A stretch of 64,000 nucleotides of DNA from Cornus controversa (taxonomy: Eukaryota > Streptophyta > Magnoliopsida > Cornales > Cornaceae), in assembly GCA_026545225.1 (NCBI GenBank), contig CM048847.1, positions 12,208,501 through 12,272,500 of the forward strand. Direction: 5' to 3'. Position numbers and translations under genes: made by a program. Shown here in pieces: positions 23,461 to 35,570 of the stretch. How positions within the stretch are numbered: position 1 is the stretch's first letter; every line of letters starts with the position of its first letter. Under the pieces are notes generated by a model, which had not been told where the DNA came from, did not search any database, and saw only the letters and a list, made by a program, of their open reading frames with translations.

Positions 23461-23990
23461 CCACGTTTGTAAAAATGTAGGTAGTTTTCGACCATTATTT
23501 TTGGTTTTTGTATTACTTATCAAAACATATATTTTTTTGGTTTTTATATTATATTGTGATAACCTTCCAAGAATTAAATGGAAAGCATCCAGGGGAACAA
23601 CATCACACAACACTTTATTCTTATATTTCTTCCCAATGAAAAATTCAACGAGACACATCTTGGTTACTTCCATTTCATTTTCTTGAAGAAGCCAAAAAGC
23701 TTGTAAGGTGGGCATGATTCTTCGTTTTGAGAGAGACATGTTTTCACCATTTTAGTTGCCACCATATATTCACAATTCCATTCATCAATCATGACATTGC
23801 ACCCTTTTTGAGGAATGATTTAGAACTCTTCTTGATCTCCAAAAATAATCTATCTTCGCCTTTATATTATGCTTTAGAATTGGATGAGTCTTCTTTTGAC
23901 ACATATTCTATATGGACTTCATTTTCATATCTATAGATTACAAGACTCTCCTTGGTCCGCATAGATTATTTCCTCTTCATTATTTGATTT
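23461..23990 (-). pseudogene. Gypsy protease-region remnant
   Basis: The minus-strand frame contains VTKMCLVEFFIGKKYKNKVL followed by CDVVPLDAFHLILGRLSQYN, matching the gypsy aspartic-protease/linker consensus 'CDVVPMDACHLLLGRPWQ'. The N-terminal catalytic part is not clear. Confidence 0.65.
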
Positions 23991-24036
23991 TTCCTTAGTG
24001 GGTGATTCTTGTACTGACTCCTTTTCTACCACCTCT

Positions 24037-25040
24037 TTAACAAGTAAAACTACTTATAGCAGGGATAATAAAAAACAATGTGACCAAATCCTTGGCATTT
24101 GAAGTATTGACAGGGATTAGGATTAAAGATGTTAGGATGGCTTGAATTAGCCACATCATCACGTTTAGGAGCTGATTTTCGGTTAGGTGCTTTAACCATA
24201 GGAGAGGACCTTGAAGTAGAAGCACTTTTTTCGTTAGGAGAATTTCATTGGCTTGAAGATGAGCGATAGTTGCATCCTTGTCTTTGAGTTGACACTCCAC
24301 CTTGATTGCCAACACAAATGCATCATTATAGGTTCAATACAATTACAATTGTCCAATATTTTGAATTTCCAAACGAAGCCCACCAAGGAAGTGAGCAATG
24401 CGTTGTTCTTTTGGTTTTGATATATCACAAAGTTCTGTGGTATACTTCTCAATGGATGGGTCCTTTTGTTTGAATTTTTTGAACTTGAGAAAGACATGTC
24501 AATAGTGATCAACTAAAAACTCTCTCCCAATTTCTTTCATCTTTTTTCGAGTCATAATTTTGCTTCTCCCATCACGAGTTTGCTACTTCTTAAAGCTATT
24601 TCCAGTAAATAGAGGCATATTTCTTCAACTTGATGGCTACTAGCTTCACTATTTGATGTCCCGAAATGTTTTCAAAATAAAAAATCCTTTAGCAGTGTTA
24701 AACTAATATGTGAAATCATTTGGATGTTGCTTCCCTTAAAACATTAGAATTTCATCAATTTTGAAATCATAATCTCATTGGAAACCATAGTTCCTTTGAG
24801 TTAGATGTCGGGGGAAGCCTTTTTACTCGATGCTACACTACGTACAGGATTGAAGAGTTTAACCTCCTCCCCTTCATCATTTGATGCAACATGCTTTGGA
24901 ATATGACTGGTTTTATAATGTTCTAAAGGTTTGTAGCATTGTAAACGCTGCAAGAGTTGTTGCACTTGTCTGCTTTAATCGTCCATCTCAACGTCTCTTG
25001 GGTCTCTTTCACGAACTGCAAGTTCTTTAATGTTTAATCC
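24037..25040 (-). pseudogene. Gypsy gag remnant
   Basis: Minus-strand fragments show the gag order: an N-terminal RDPRDVEMDD..QVQQLLQRLQ piece (about 24990-24900), a KLKKYASIYW motif (about 24620), DAFVLAIKVE in the C-terminal part, and a decayed CCHC zinc knuckle (FKCQGFGH-type; one Cys lost) near 24080. It is the 5' part of the minus-strand element ending at 20550. Its 5' LTR is not evident to the right. Confidence 0.65.
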
Positions 25041-25383
25041 ATGACAAAGATGACCAACCATCTAAAACCAAAGTTCTGGTATCAATACGAAGACTCAAAG
25101 GATAGAATAGTTTGCCACCCTAAGGAATCCACCCAAGAGATAAGCAAAGATAACAAGAAAAATTCCACCTTAACAAGTCAAATGCTCAAATATCATTCAA
25201 ATTCATCAAACATTGCTTTCTAGTACATGTGTAGGAGCCTAAATAGAGAAGGCATAGAACAACCCTCCATCATTCGGTAGAATTTGAAAACAAAAGTACA
25301 CTTCTAAACAATCTCTACAAGTTTGAAGCTAAGAATACCAAAAGACACAAGACTATGTTGACTCAAAAATAATTATGCTCAAG
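25041..25383. other. Unassigned repeat-like DNA
   Basis: Between the gypsy gag and the solo LTR. No coding or paired ends. TCTGGTATCAATAC at 25076-25089 vaguely resembles a primer-binding site but the match is poor. Confidence 0.3.
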
Positions 25384-25950
25384 TGTTAGGTTGGCTCAAA
25401 TTCCTATTGTGATTAGGTTTCTATTATAGAGTTGTATCTTATTAGTTAATTTCTTAGTAGGCAAGTCTTGGTCTCAAGGAAGGAAAGTATTTGTTAGGCA
25501 AGTCTTGGGCTCTAAGGAATTGTAATCCTTGTCCACCAAGGAATTGAGTTTTGGATTCTATAAATAGTTTGAAAAGAGGCAATACTCTTATTGTATTTGA
25601 GAGGTTACTCTCATTGTTTTGAGAGGGCAACTCTTGCGTAGAGGTAATACTCTCATTGTTATTGAGAGAACACTTAGAGAGAGAATTCTTGTTTAGAATT
25701 TGTGATTTCCTTTTGAGTGAGATTGGGTGTATAAGGGTTAAGGGTTGAGAGTTGAGCGTACTCTTGATACAATTCTTTAACTTGTACTATTACAATCTAT
25801 ATAGTGAAATCGGGCTCTCCGTGGACGTAGGCTTGTTTAGCCGAACCATGTATAATTCTTGGTGTGTTCTTGTAAAACTCTTTGTACTTGTTTACTTATC
25901 ATCACATCGTAATATTTGATGGTTCGTGATTGGGGGCTTGTTTCTCAACA
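25384..25950 (+). mobile_element. Copia-type solo LTR
   Basis: The 567-bp block starts TGTTAGG and ends CTCAACA. It holds a TATAAATAG promoter box (25559-25567) and the usual short GAGAGG-rich transcribed part. It is flanked by TCAAG on the left and TTAAG on the right, a 5-bp target duplication with one change. No internal coding follows on either side that fits its orientation, so it is a solo LTR left by recombination. Confidence 0.7.
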
Positions 25951-26770
25951 TTAAGCAAGGCAATATGAGCTTGAAAACTCTTAGAAATCATAGTTATAAT
26001 CTTGGAAACTGACCAAAAAGTGCTATAGCCAAGAAGAGAAGTGGGCTTCTCTAACTAGTTGTGTTACCCTTTTCAACTTCAGTTTTTAAGTCTTTGAAGA
26101 TTTTAAATCCAATTTTTTTTATTTCTAAAGTTTTGGATATTTCATCTCAAAAGTTTGAATAGATCCAACTAATTCTGCCACATCCATTGAGTTAATATCT
26201 CTACTCTCATCTAATGCTTCCAACTTAGCTTGAAACCTATCAGGAAGTGACCTCATGATTTTTCTGACAACCTAAAAAGATGCAATTCTTTCTCCAAGGT
26301 TAGCACAACTTTGAGCAATATCATTAAGATTAGCATAAAAATCAGAAAACATTTCATCTTCATCCATCCTAATTGTTTCAAACCTGGTTGCTAACATTTG
26401 TAACTTTGACTTTCTTACCTTAGTAGTACCTTCATGAGTTACTTGAAGAATATCTCATGCTTCTTTCAAAGTCAAAATTGAAAAAATCCTGACAAATTCA
26501 GATGCAATAACAAAATTAAATATAACATATAAACCCTTATTGTTATTGTTGGCATCATCATGCTCAGTGGTATTCCAAGCAACTTTATCCTTCTCTACAG
26601 TGACTCTATCATCACCCGTATCAGTAAAAGTGGTAGGAATAATATAGTCATTCTCAACAGACATCCAAACTTTCTCACCTTGAGATTTAAGAAAAGTTTT
26701 CATGCAAGACTTCTAAAAAGTATAATTTGAACCATCAAACAAAGGAGTTTGTTGAACTAAGCCACCCTCT
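25951..26770 (-). pseudogene. Ty1/copia gag remnant
   Basis: Reading from 26790 down: a start-like MESSMKEGGLVQQTP, PLFDGSNYTF, MKTFLKSQGEKVWMSVE, then DILQVTHEGTTKVRKSKLQM, FETIRMDEDEMFSDFYANLN, and VVRKIMRSLPDRFQAKLEAL: the copia gag (UBN2-type) pattern of plant elements. Two or more stops occur (after NYTF and in the middle). It is cut off by the solo LTR at 25950, before its zinc knuckle. Confidence 0.85.
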
Positions 26771-26867
26771 TTCATACTAGATTCCATCATGAGTTTTGAA
26801 AACAAAAATACTTTTTGATTTTAAAAATAAATTTTGTAAGGAACTACTCACTAAATAGAGAACACTG

Positions 26868-26883
26868 CTCTGATACCTAGTGT
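26868..26883 (-). other. Copia primer-binding site
   Basis: Minus strand CTAGGTATCAGAGCAG follows the LTR end directly; TGGTATCAGAGC is the complement of the 3' end of plant initiator Met-tRNA, here with one changed base. Confidence 0.7.
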
Positions 26884-27431
26884 AAGTAGCACGGTGCGGA
26901 AACAGCTGCGAAAGTTTATATAAAACATAGACTGGGTGATTAGGTTTACTTGCTCGTTTAATTAATTTTTTAAATTAATCCAATTTTAAGTCCAATTAAA
27001 AATTTAAGAAATCCCATAAAGTAAGTAAATATTGTAAAGTTCAATAAAGTAAACAAGTGCATAGATATACGTGGAGGTTTATAGCCCCGGAGAACCAATT
27101 CCACTATCTTGAAGAAAAGTCCAATAGACATTATCCCAGACTCACACCCACTCCACTCTGACAAAAACTTGATGCGGAACGCCTCAGGCTTACTCCTGCG
27201 ATTCCTTTGTCTAATTGTTGCAGACTCTCGACTAACGTCACAGTTCTTTCAAAAGGGTAATTAGAAGAACATAAACACTTAGCAAGTATTATGTCCCTTT
27301 TGTAATGCGATCTTCTTCTCCTTCCTCACCAACGGATAGTTATAGAAGAAACCAAACGATCCAGTGACTTGATCAATAAGAAATCTCTGAAGTAGTCTTC
27401 GAACAATTGATCAAGCAAAGAGAGAGATACA
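26880..27431 (-). mobile_element. Copia 5' LTR (minus strand)
   Basis: Minus strand begins TGTATCTCTCTC at 27431 and ends next to the primer-binding site at about 26880 (ends CTTACACTA). About 550 bp. It belongs with the gag remnant to its left. The 3' LTR is not in the window. Confidence 0.65.
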
Positions 27432-27440
27432 ACCTAAATC

Positions 27441-29837
27441 TGTAAAGTCTCAAATTTTTCTTCATTTTAATTATGTGTTAATTAATTTTAACCATGATTA
27501 ATTTTTAATTACATGCTTAGTGATTTAAATGGTCCTTTGGTATTTTTTGGTTCTGGTGTGGGACCGGGACAGATCCGGATAACCTGGGAAGTAACTACGG
27601 GCTCTTGGGAGTGGCGTAGGGGTATAAGTGTAAGTTTGAGGGTATAAGTGAAGTTTTGGAAAAAGAAGAAATGTTAGTTTGCGAATAAGTGCAACTTAAC
27701 CATAACAAAGAGCAATTAAGGAGAGTTAATGGGGCCAACTAAACAAGTATTGCAAGACTTGTATATACATATGTGTATAGGCTCCCTTGGACCACAAAAC
27801 ACACAACCACTCCCTCTCTTCTCCTTGGAAGGCCAACACTCTCTCTCTCCTCCATTTCACTTTCCTTCATTCTCTCTTAAATTTGAGTGCCAAGAAGTGA
27901 GATTTGGAAGTTGCTCTAAGAGGGAAAGTTGTTCTACTCTTTTTCCTCTTCAATTTGATCGGTCTAAATTCAAGTTTGGTGGAGTTTCAAGCGTGGCAGA
28001 ATTAGAGCTTTTTGGTACCAAGCTTGGATTTTGAGGTAAGGGTATCTTCTCTTCCCTAACATCAACTCTATAGGAAATTTTGTGAGTTTTTTTTGTTGTT
28101 TAACATGTTTAGAAGAGTTTGGAAGTTGAGTCTTCAATTCTTTGTTGTTCTTCTTATGCAATTACATGTTAAATGTGGTTTCCATGGGTTATATATGATG
28201 GAATTAGTGTATATAGACATATATGGTTTACTTGTGATAGTTTTCCTTGTGAGAGCATGATTTTTGTGTGCATTTGAGCTATGTATTGATACACGTATGT
28301 ATTGCCTTAGAAATGTATGTATATTTATTGATTTGGGAATGCATATGGCTAGTTGTGGTCATTTATGAACTGTTGACATTATTTACAAGCATGTTGAAGG
28401 AAAGGTGTTTGACAAAAATGCACCAAACAGAATTTTTCTTGATAATATGGCATGGAATTCGGAGGATTTCCAATTATGCCACATTATTGGAGTTTAGCCA
28501 ATATCCATTAGATCCTCGAGTTGACCCATCATACATGAAATTATTGGAGTTTGCCCAAAACTAGTATGACCTTCGGAATTGACCATCATACTCGAGTGAT
28601 CGGAGCTTGGCCAAGATTTCATGATTGTTGAAGTTGTCTAATCATATGTTATTTTGGTGTATAATTAAAGTTTTAGAGGATTAAGCATGATTTTTTTAGA
28701 ATCATTGATATGATTTTAAGTTGCTTATATTTGTTGAATAAGCTATGGTTGATTCAATTTTGAAAGCATATGTTATATAGCTTTGAAATTGGAACGATGA
28801 GCATTGTGTTTATGTTATGCAGTCAATAGGAATGCCATGATTAGCATTTCATATAGGTTGGCATCGAGTTGGCACTTTGGTTGGTTTAGGCATTTCTTCT
28901 AGGCACGTGATCGCTCACCCAATTCCCCCTAAACATTTCAGATAAGGCACCAGCCGTGGATGCTTAGAAGTGCTATGCTTGGAAGTACTCGAACTTATTT
29001 TGAGCTTTTGCATATTTTGGACTATGTATACCTTGTTGATTTTTTTTCGGGGCAAGTTGGAAATTTATGTGGAACAAGTGTAATTGGACCATAGAAAAAT
29101 ATATCGTATATGTATATTGTTGTTCTCCTTTGAAATTTCCCATCTTTCCTCAAAGTTTTATAATTTTTGGGTAAGTAGAATTAATTGAGATGAATGTATT
29201 TTGGATATGAATTGATGTATGATCAATGTATTATGATGTTGTTATAAATAGCTTTTGCTATTAGTTGAGTTTTTGGAAAGCTTGGAATGTTGGATTTGGC
29301 ATGGATTTTCATGCCTTAATGTTCATAGGTGTGTGTGGATTGAGGCTTGGTGAAGTGGAATTTTAGGTTGCTAAGTTTTTTAAGAAAAACCAAATATGAG
29401 GAAAGTCCCACCGGTCTGACTTTTCTCGATACTTTGGACCTGCAAAAAGTCTCACCGATCCTACTTTTTGGGCACCAATCCAACTTTTCTTGGTATTCCG
29501 GACCTGTAAAAGGTCCCACTAGTCCTACTTTTTGGAGACCCGTCCCACTTTTAGTATGTTTTCCTCTCAACTTCGACGGGTCATAACTTCTTCATTTCAA
29601 ACCCAAATCAAGCGATTCTTTTTTTAAAATTGAGTATTTTTAAACTCTTTTTGCAATGGTTCATTTTTAGTATTTGATCATAAATGTACAAGGAGTTATA
29701 TATCTACACTTGTGCGATAGAATCATTTGAAGGATTCTATTGTTGAGGTTGTGGGACCAACGAGTACGGATTATTTGTATTACTACTTAATCAGCCCCAT
29801 TTTCCATGCCCTCATAGGTGTTAGAAATAGGGGCATG
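27441..29837 (+). mobile_element. 5' LTR of gypsy element A (Tekay/Del-like)
   Basis: It starts TGTAAAGTCTC and ends just before a primer-binding site at 29843; about 2.4 kb, non-coding. It shows the long-LTR layout: AT-rich start, CT-rich leader (27800-27870), a central GACCCATCATAC / TTGGAGTTTGCCC repeat pair, CGCTCACCC, and near the 3' end a block of related words (29401-29571). Confidence 0.8.
29401..29571 (+). repeat. Word block in LTR A: GGTCCCACYRGTCCTACTTTT type
   Basis: About five variants of CCACCGGTCTGACTTTT / CCCACTAGTCCTACTTTT with GGACCTGCAAAA spacers. Neighbouring words can pair: AAAAAGT (29444) with ACTTTTT (29463), and ACCGGT (29410-29415) is self-complementary. It lies 266-436 bp from the LTR 3' end. 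Confidence 0.75.
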
Positions 29838-29842
29838 AAAAG

Positions 29843-29855
29843 TTGGTATTAGAGC
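29843..29855 (+). other. Primer-binding site of element A
   Basis: TTGGTATTAGAGC, one mismatch from the initiator Met-tRNA complement TTGGTATCAGAGC. Confidence 0.8.
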
Positions 29856-30090
29856 CACCAGGTTTGAATACCTTGGACGACGAGTGGGACATGAATCACT
29901 TATGTGTGTAGTTGTTGTTGTGTACTTAGAATTAAGGTCTATGAATTGTAATGTGTAACATGATTGTTGTTTATACACTTCATAAAACATGCTAATTATG
30001 GAATAATTTAGCATAGCGTTGTGTAAGCATGGTGAGAGTGAATTGATTATATATGCCTTGTGGTTAAGTGTCTTCTTGTTATTTATATGG

Positions 30091-31080
30091 CAAGATGCCG
30101 CGAAGGAGAATACGCGGATGAGGTGCTAATGTCCCATAAGAGCCAATTGATGGAGTTCAATTTATGTGAGACATTATAGATACCATGAGATAAATCTCAA
30201 GGGAAACCCAAAAGGAAGAAGTTCAGGCACAACCTAGGGTTAGCTTGAGCTGAAAGATGATTGCCATAAAGGAGTTCGTAAAGTATAAACCACCCACATA
30301 TACGGACAGATCTAATTCACTTGTGGTGGAGGATTGGATTAACCAAACCTTCAAACTATTGGTTACCCTAGCAATTGATGAGGATCTAAGGGTTGGTGTG
30401 GCAGCACTTCATCAAAAGGAGAAGTGGATAGATGGTGGCAATTCATCGGTAATACTTATAATATCGAGACAATAAAGTGGGAGACCTTCAAAGGACTTTT
30501 TTTTATAAGTTTTTCCTAGCGACAATGAAGAACAAATTGATCTCATGCAAGGAGACATGAGCATCGTGGAGTACAAGACCAGGTATACTTCCTTGGCTCG
30601 CTTTGCATCGAAGATGGTGAGTGATGAAGAAATGAAAGCGAAGAAGTTTATTAAAGGACTTGAGGCCTCTATAAGGAAATGGGTGTCAATCTTAGGTTTA
30701 AAAGTCTATACTAAGTTAGTTGAAAGGGCTTTGGTAGCTAAGGAAGATGATAGAGATGTCCAAAGGATTTGGGACTCTAAGAATCAGACGAGAAGTGCAG
30801 GCCTTCTTCTGGTAGTCAAGAAAGAAAGAGGCATAGAGGTAACGTGTCACCTTCTCAGGGACAACAACAGAGTCACTCGGCACCGTCAGTGTATTTGCCT
30901 ACAAGATCTTCATAGTCTGTAGTGGTATGTTATCATTGCCAGTAGCTGGGTCATTACAGGTTTAAGTGTCTGCATAGACAAGTAGCATTGCCAGGTGCAT
31001 CACGAGGGGAGTGAACATGTTTCCATTGTCGACTACCTAGACATGTTAGGGCAAACTGTCTACAGAGATAGAATGTATAA
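30091..31080 (+). pseudogene. Element A gag remnant
   Basis: Starts ATGCCGCGAAGGAG (MPRRRIRG then stop). Later parts read NPPTY-like PPTYTDRSNSLVVEDWINQ and MSIVEYKTRYTSLARFASKM, the gag domain, then two zinc knuckles, CYHC..LGHYRFKC and CFHCRLPRHVRANC (30.92-31.07 kb). Broken by at least four stops or frameshifts. Confidence 0.8.
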
Positions 31081-31284
31081 AGTGGGGCTAAGTCTCAGCA
31101 GAGGATCATTCAGTCTGCTATAGGTCAGTCAGGCTTTAGAGCATTGCCATCGCCTTAGCCAGCTCAGTCAGCTCATCGCTCTAGAGCAGTGAGATGAGCC
31201 ACACTTACTATTTCTAGTCAGCAGTCTGGGTTTCAAGGTACTATCCAATGGGGTCAGTAGACATAGGGCTATATTTTTATGTTT

Positions 31285-31700
31285 GCTCAGGCAGAGCATA
31301 TACTAGGATTGTCAGTAGCCCGAGGTATTTTCCTGGTTTCTAGCTCATGGGCTAGGGTTTTGATAGATTCAAGTACATCTTATTCATTTATATCTACTGC
31401 ACTTGCATGTGCCTTGGGGCCAAAGGTGTCATCTCTAGAGTCACCATTGTCCATTGATACATTGGGGGTAGAGTCTCCCTGGGTAGAGTTTATCGGTCAT
31501 GTGAGATCGAGGTTACTAGACGTCGACTAGTGTTCAACTTTGCGTTGCTAGACATGACTAGTTTTGATGTCATTCTAGGTATGGATTGGTTGTCTATGTT
31601 TAGGGCCACCATTGATTTCCTCTGAAGGAGAGTGACGGTTTGTACACTTGAGGGGGATTGTTTCTTATTTGTGGGAGAGCGTGAGGATTTTCACATACCA
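31285..31700 (+). pseudogene. Element A aspartic protease remnant
   Basis: Contains VLIDSSTSYSFISTALACAL, where the catalytic Asp is kept but the D-S-G-A-S loop is changed to DSSTS, so the enzyme would be inactive. Followed by DMTSFDVILGMDWLSM, the usual gypsy linker. Confidence 0.75.
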
Positions 31701-31839
31701 TCCTTGCATAGTTTCGGCAGCTGAAACGAGATTGGATACTTCTTAGCTAGTTTGTTAGCTGAGGAGGAAGAGGTTATGATTCAAAGAGGGTTTCCACCGG
31801 TAGTTTGTGACTCGACAAAATTACCTCCGTAACAAGAAG

Positions 31840-33251
31840 AAGTGTACACTATTAATCTTGCTCCTGGTACCACACTTATCTCTATGGCACTGTACTGTAT
31901 GCCACCAGCAGAGTTGAAGGAGCTGAAAGATCAGTTACAAGAATTGTTGGACTAGGGGTTTATACGACCTAGTATGTCACCTTGGGGAGCTCCGGTTCTC
32001 TTTGCTAAAAAGAAGGACGGATCTTTGAGGTTGTGCATTGACTACAGAAAGTTGAACCGGGCAATGATCAAGAACAAGTATCATTTGCCAAGGATAGATG
32101 ACTTGTTTAACTAACTCAAGGGTTAAAAGTATTATTCTAAGATCGACTTAAGGTTGGGATATTATTAGTTGAGGGTCCGGGATGAGGACATTCTGAAGAC
32201 TACTTTTAGGACTTGATATGGGCACTACGAGTTTCTAGTGATGCCATTTGGGTTAACAAAGGTTGGGATGGTAGTGTTTGTAGACAACATTCTCGTATAC
32301 TCATCCTCCATAGAGGAACATAAGAGTCATTTGAGGACCGTGTTATAGATTTTGAGGGAGCACTGTATGTACGCCAAGTATGAAAAGTGGACCCTTTAAA
32401 AAGTGAAGTGATAATGAATTGGGAAAGGCCGAAGAATGTATTTGAGATACCTATTTTCTTAGGCTTAGCCGGCTACTATCGACGCTTTGTGAAATACTTT
32501 TTGAGGTTAGCGGCGCCTATGACATGACTTACTCGTAAAGGAGTTAAGTTTGTATGGAACGATACTTGTGAGCATTCTTTCATGGAATTGAAGAGTCGAT
32601 TGACTAGTGCCCCAATTTTAATCATTCCCTACATGGTTTGGGTTATTTTATCTATTGTGATGCTACACGGGAAGGTTTGAGTTGTATTTTGATGCAAATC
32701 AAGAGAGTTGTTACATATGGTTCCTGGCAGTTAAAGACATGAACAGAATTACCTAACTCTTAACTTGGAGTTAGCGGCAGTAATTTTTGCATTAAAAATG
32801 TGGAGGCATTGCTTGTACTGGGAGAAGTTTGAGGTGTTCTCTGATCATAAGAGTTTAAAGTACATTTCTACACAAAAGGATTTGAACATGAGACAACGAA
32901 TGTGGGTGGAGTACATGGAGGATTATAACTTCGATTTACAATATCACTCGAGAAAGGCTAATGTGGCAGCCGATGCCTTGAGTCAGAAATCATGTGGTAC
33001 CTTGGAAAGCATTGTTATCCGTGAGTGGAAGATGATGGAAGTTATCTTAGAAATGAGATTATCCTTCAGTGAGGATGGGGAACTAGCTACATTGTTCACA
33101 CTTATTGCTCAACTAACTCTAGTGAGTAGAGTGATTAAGGAGCAGAGACAAGATAGTGAGCTAGAGGCTATTCACACTCAAACTTTTGGTGGTGAAGTAG
33201 TAGAAAGTTAGATAGTCCATTTTGACAGCGGCTTGAGGTTTAGAGGGAAAA
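31840..33251 (+). pseudogene. Element A reverse transcriptase, RNase H and integrase start
   Basis: Reads [55 protein letters not shown], then jumps straight to [12 protein letters not shown], so about 25-30 residues of the palm are deleted and the second catalytic Asp of the YVDD-type motif is Asn. A second deletion removes the stretch after YAKYEKW. RNase H and the tether follow ([37 protein letters not shown]). Integrase is reached (DSGLRFRGKM) and then cut by LTR B at 33251. Confidence 0.85.
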
Positions 33252-35570
33252 TGTGTCATGCCTCGATTTTTGAGACTTGGAAGCCAAGGGTGATTATGTC
33301 CATTAAACCCTAATGAACTATCTCACTCTTTAAATTGATAGGGAAGCGTAATTACCTACATATGTTCTCCTACATATGACTCAACCTTAGTCACTCACTA
33401 TGGGCCCCACACGTGACCACACATGCAACTCCAAATACCTCTCATATTCTAGGTCCAATCATACATTATGATAAATCGTAATACCAATTACGATACATCA
33501 TATTGTACGATACATCGCAAAAGCTGCGTAACATCCTGTGAAAAGTTCTATTTTTTTACTCAAATTCCCAACCCAAATTACAATATATCAAATTGCCCAC
33601 TTTAATGCATCGTAATGTACAATGCATCACTGATGTTGCATAACATCTTTCAAAAATCCTTGGAATTTAACCCAAAGTCCTCACCTTTTTACGATGCATC
33701 GCCAATGGACTTACGATGCATCGCTGGATCATGATGCATCGTAATCACTCGAACTATTACAATCATAAAACCTTTAAGTGACTATAATCAATTTTCTACC
33801 TATCAAATTCTCAATCCACAACACACGTACATCTTTTATAGTATGTAAAACATTGAGATGATCCAAGATTTACTTCACATGTCCCAAACACGTAAATTAA
33901 ATCTCTAATTGGTCAAATCCATAACATATATACATTGAGATTCAACTAAACACCATACATTGAATTCCTCAAAAGTTATATAAAAGTCACATGTGACAAT
34001 TACATTTGAAATCTAAAACATTAATAAAAAAATGAATGTAAATACAACATTTCCTAAGAGAACTAGTCCACATGCCACAAGCTGACATAGACATCTATCT
34101 ACATATCCAAAAGAACTAAAAAAATCCACTTGAGCACTCTAAGCGACATCCTCCATGGGAGCTTTATTTAAAAAAGAGTTTGGGGGAAGGGGGTGAGCAT
34201 ATAACTATGTCCAGTAGGACTGATCCACCTAACTCTACCTTAACTCAAGCAGTCATGCATGAATGCACAATGAAATCTCTAAGTGATTATATGTCATGCC
34301 TCAATGTTTTTCATACTCAAAACAATCATAATTTTGAAATAATGTATGATGTCTTACACTTCAACATAAAGACAATTTATAAGGGATTCTCAAATCATAA
34401 TTAAACTCAACACCACGTATACCCGAAAATCACTTCAATTGGGAACTTCTGCTTATCACAATTCCATAGTAGGGGTTTCTTCAAAATCACAAACTTTGCT
34501 TACGCTCTATGGGTTGCTAACTCGATAGAAGCGACATCCGCTTTGCCAAGTTTTGGACCTTGCACCCTAGGGCTTCGGGCCCTTCTTAATTTTCACACAT
34601 GTCCCAAAAATCACAAATTCTCACATAATGCACTTTATCACATAAAAGCACCAAAGCTCAAGATTGTTGTAATTTTCACCAAATGCATAACATATACCAA
34701 GTCAATGCATTTCAAAACTCAACTCATGCATATTCAATGCAATCACCCTAAACTCATGAAAATCAAAACATTTATGCATTTTTAAGAAAAACTTATTTTT
34801 ATGCATTTACTCTACACATGGGATCAATTCTCATAAATCTCTCAATGAACACAAATTTATGTTATGTATTCATAAACATCACTAAGCCATGCATAGTACA
34901 TAAATTATATATATACATACATACATATATATATATATATATGCAAGAAATCACATTTTTACAAAATCTCTCAAGACAAGTTTCATGTCACAATTATGTG
35001 ATCTATAGAATCAAAGCAAAGTAAGGATTCACACCTCTACCTCAAATTTCAAGCTTATCCTAGCAAGTTCCAAAATTTTTAGCCCTTTCTATCTTGCCAA
35101 AAATAGTTTTTGTTTGGTTCAATGCGTAGCCCTTCTCGAGTAGAGCAAATCCTTTGTCTTCGGCGTTCTCCAAATCTTAGCCCAACATTTCCTAAATGTA
35201 GAGAGAAGGAAGAGGGATGAAGAGGGAGAGTTACAAAGATATAAATCTATGTATCTAATGGTTGAGTCCTAGTTCCTAGATATTTATATGCTCTTGGGCC
35301 ACAAAATAACAAAAATGCCCCCAGGTCACTTAACGTACCCTTCCGATCTCTGTTTTTGATTTTGAAAGTGGCTATGGCTCTGAAATCAATTCCTTAACTC
35401 GTTTAACATTTTGTTTGGTTCGTAATATTTTCAAAACTTTCTAAAACCTCAATACAACTTCCTAAACATGTTTTCCTCAATTAAAACATGCTAAATATCA
35501 TTTAAAATGTAATTAAAGCAAAAATGATGATTAAAATAAAAATCGGTCAAAATTGGACTCGGTTTCTACA
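33252..35570 (-). mobile_element. 3' LTR of gypsy element B (minus strand)
   Basis: On the minus strand it starts TGTAGAAACCGAGTCC at 35570 and ends GGCATGACA at 33252, 2319 bp. It directly follows the minus-strand integrase C-terminus, so it is the 3' LTR. Its start resembles LTR C and LTR D (TGTAGAGACCG), but the bodies differ greatly, so these are separate elements of one family. It holds a CGATGCATCG word block. Confidence 0.8.
33470..33760 (-). repeat. Word block in LTR B: CGATGCATCG type
   Basis: CGATGCATCG, a perfect palindrome, occurs at 33692-33701 and 33714-33723. Variants (GATGCATCGTAAT, CGATACATCGC, AATGCATCAC, GATACATCATA) fill the rest of the block, about ten in all. It lies 218-508 bp from the LTR 3' end. 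Confidence 0.8.

Noticed and set aside
25041..25100. TCTGGTATCAATAC as a primer-binding site
   Set aside because: Match to the Met-tRNA complement is weak and no LTR end adjoins it.
33252..35570. LTR B read as a plus-strand LTR (it also starts TG and ends CA that way)
   Set aside because: The minus-strand start matches LTRs C and D, and the minus-strand integrase ends right at it, so it is a minus-strand 3' LTR.
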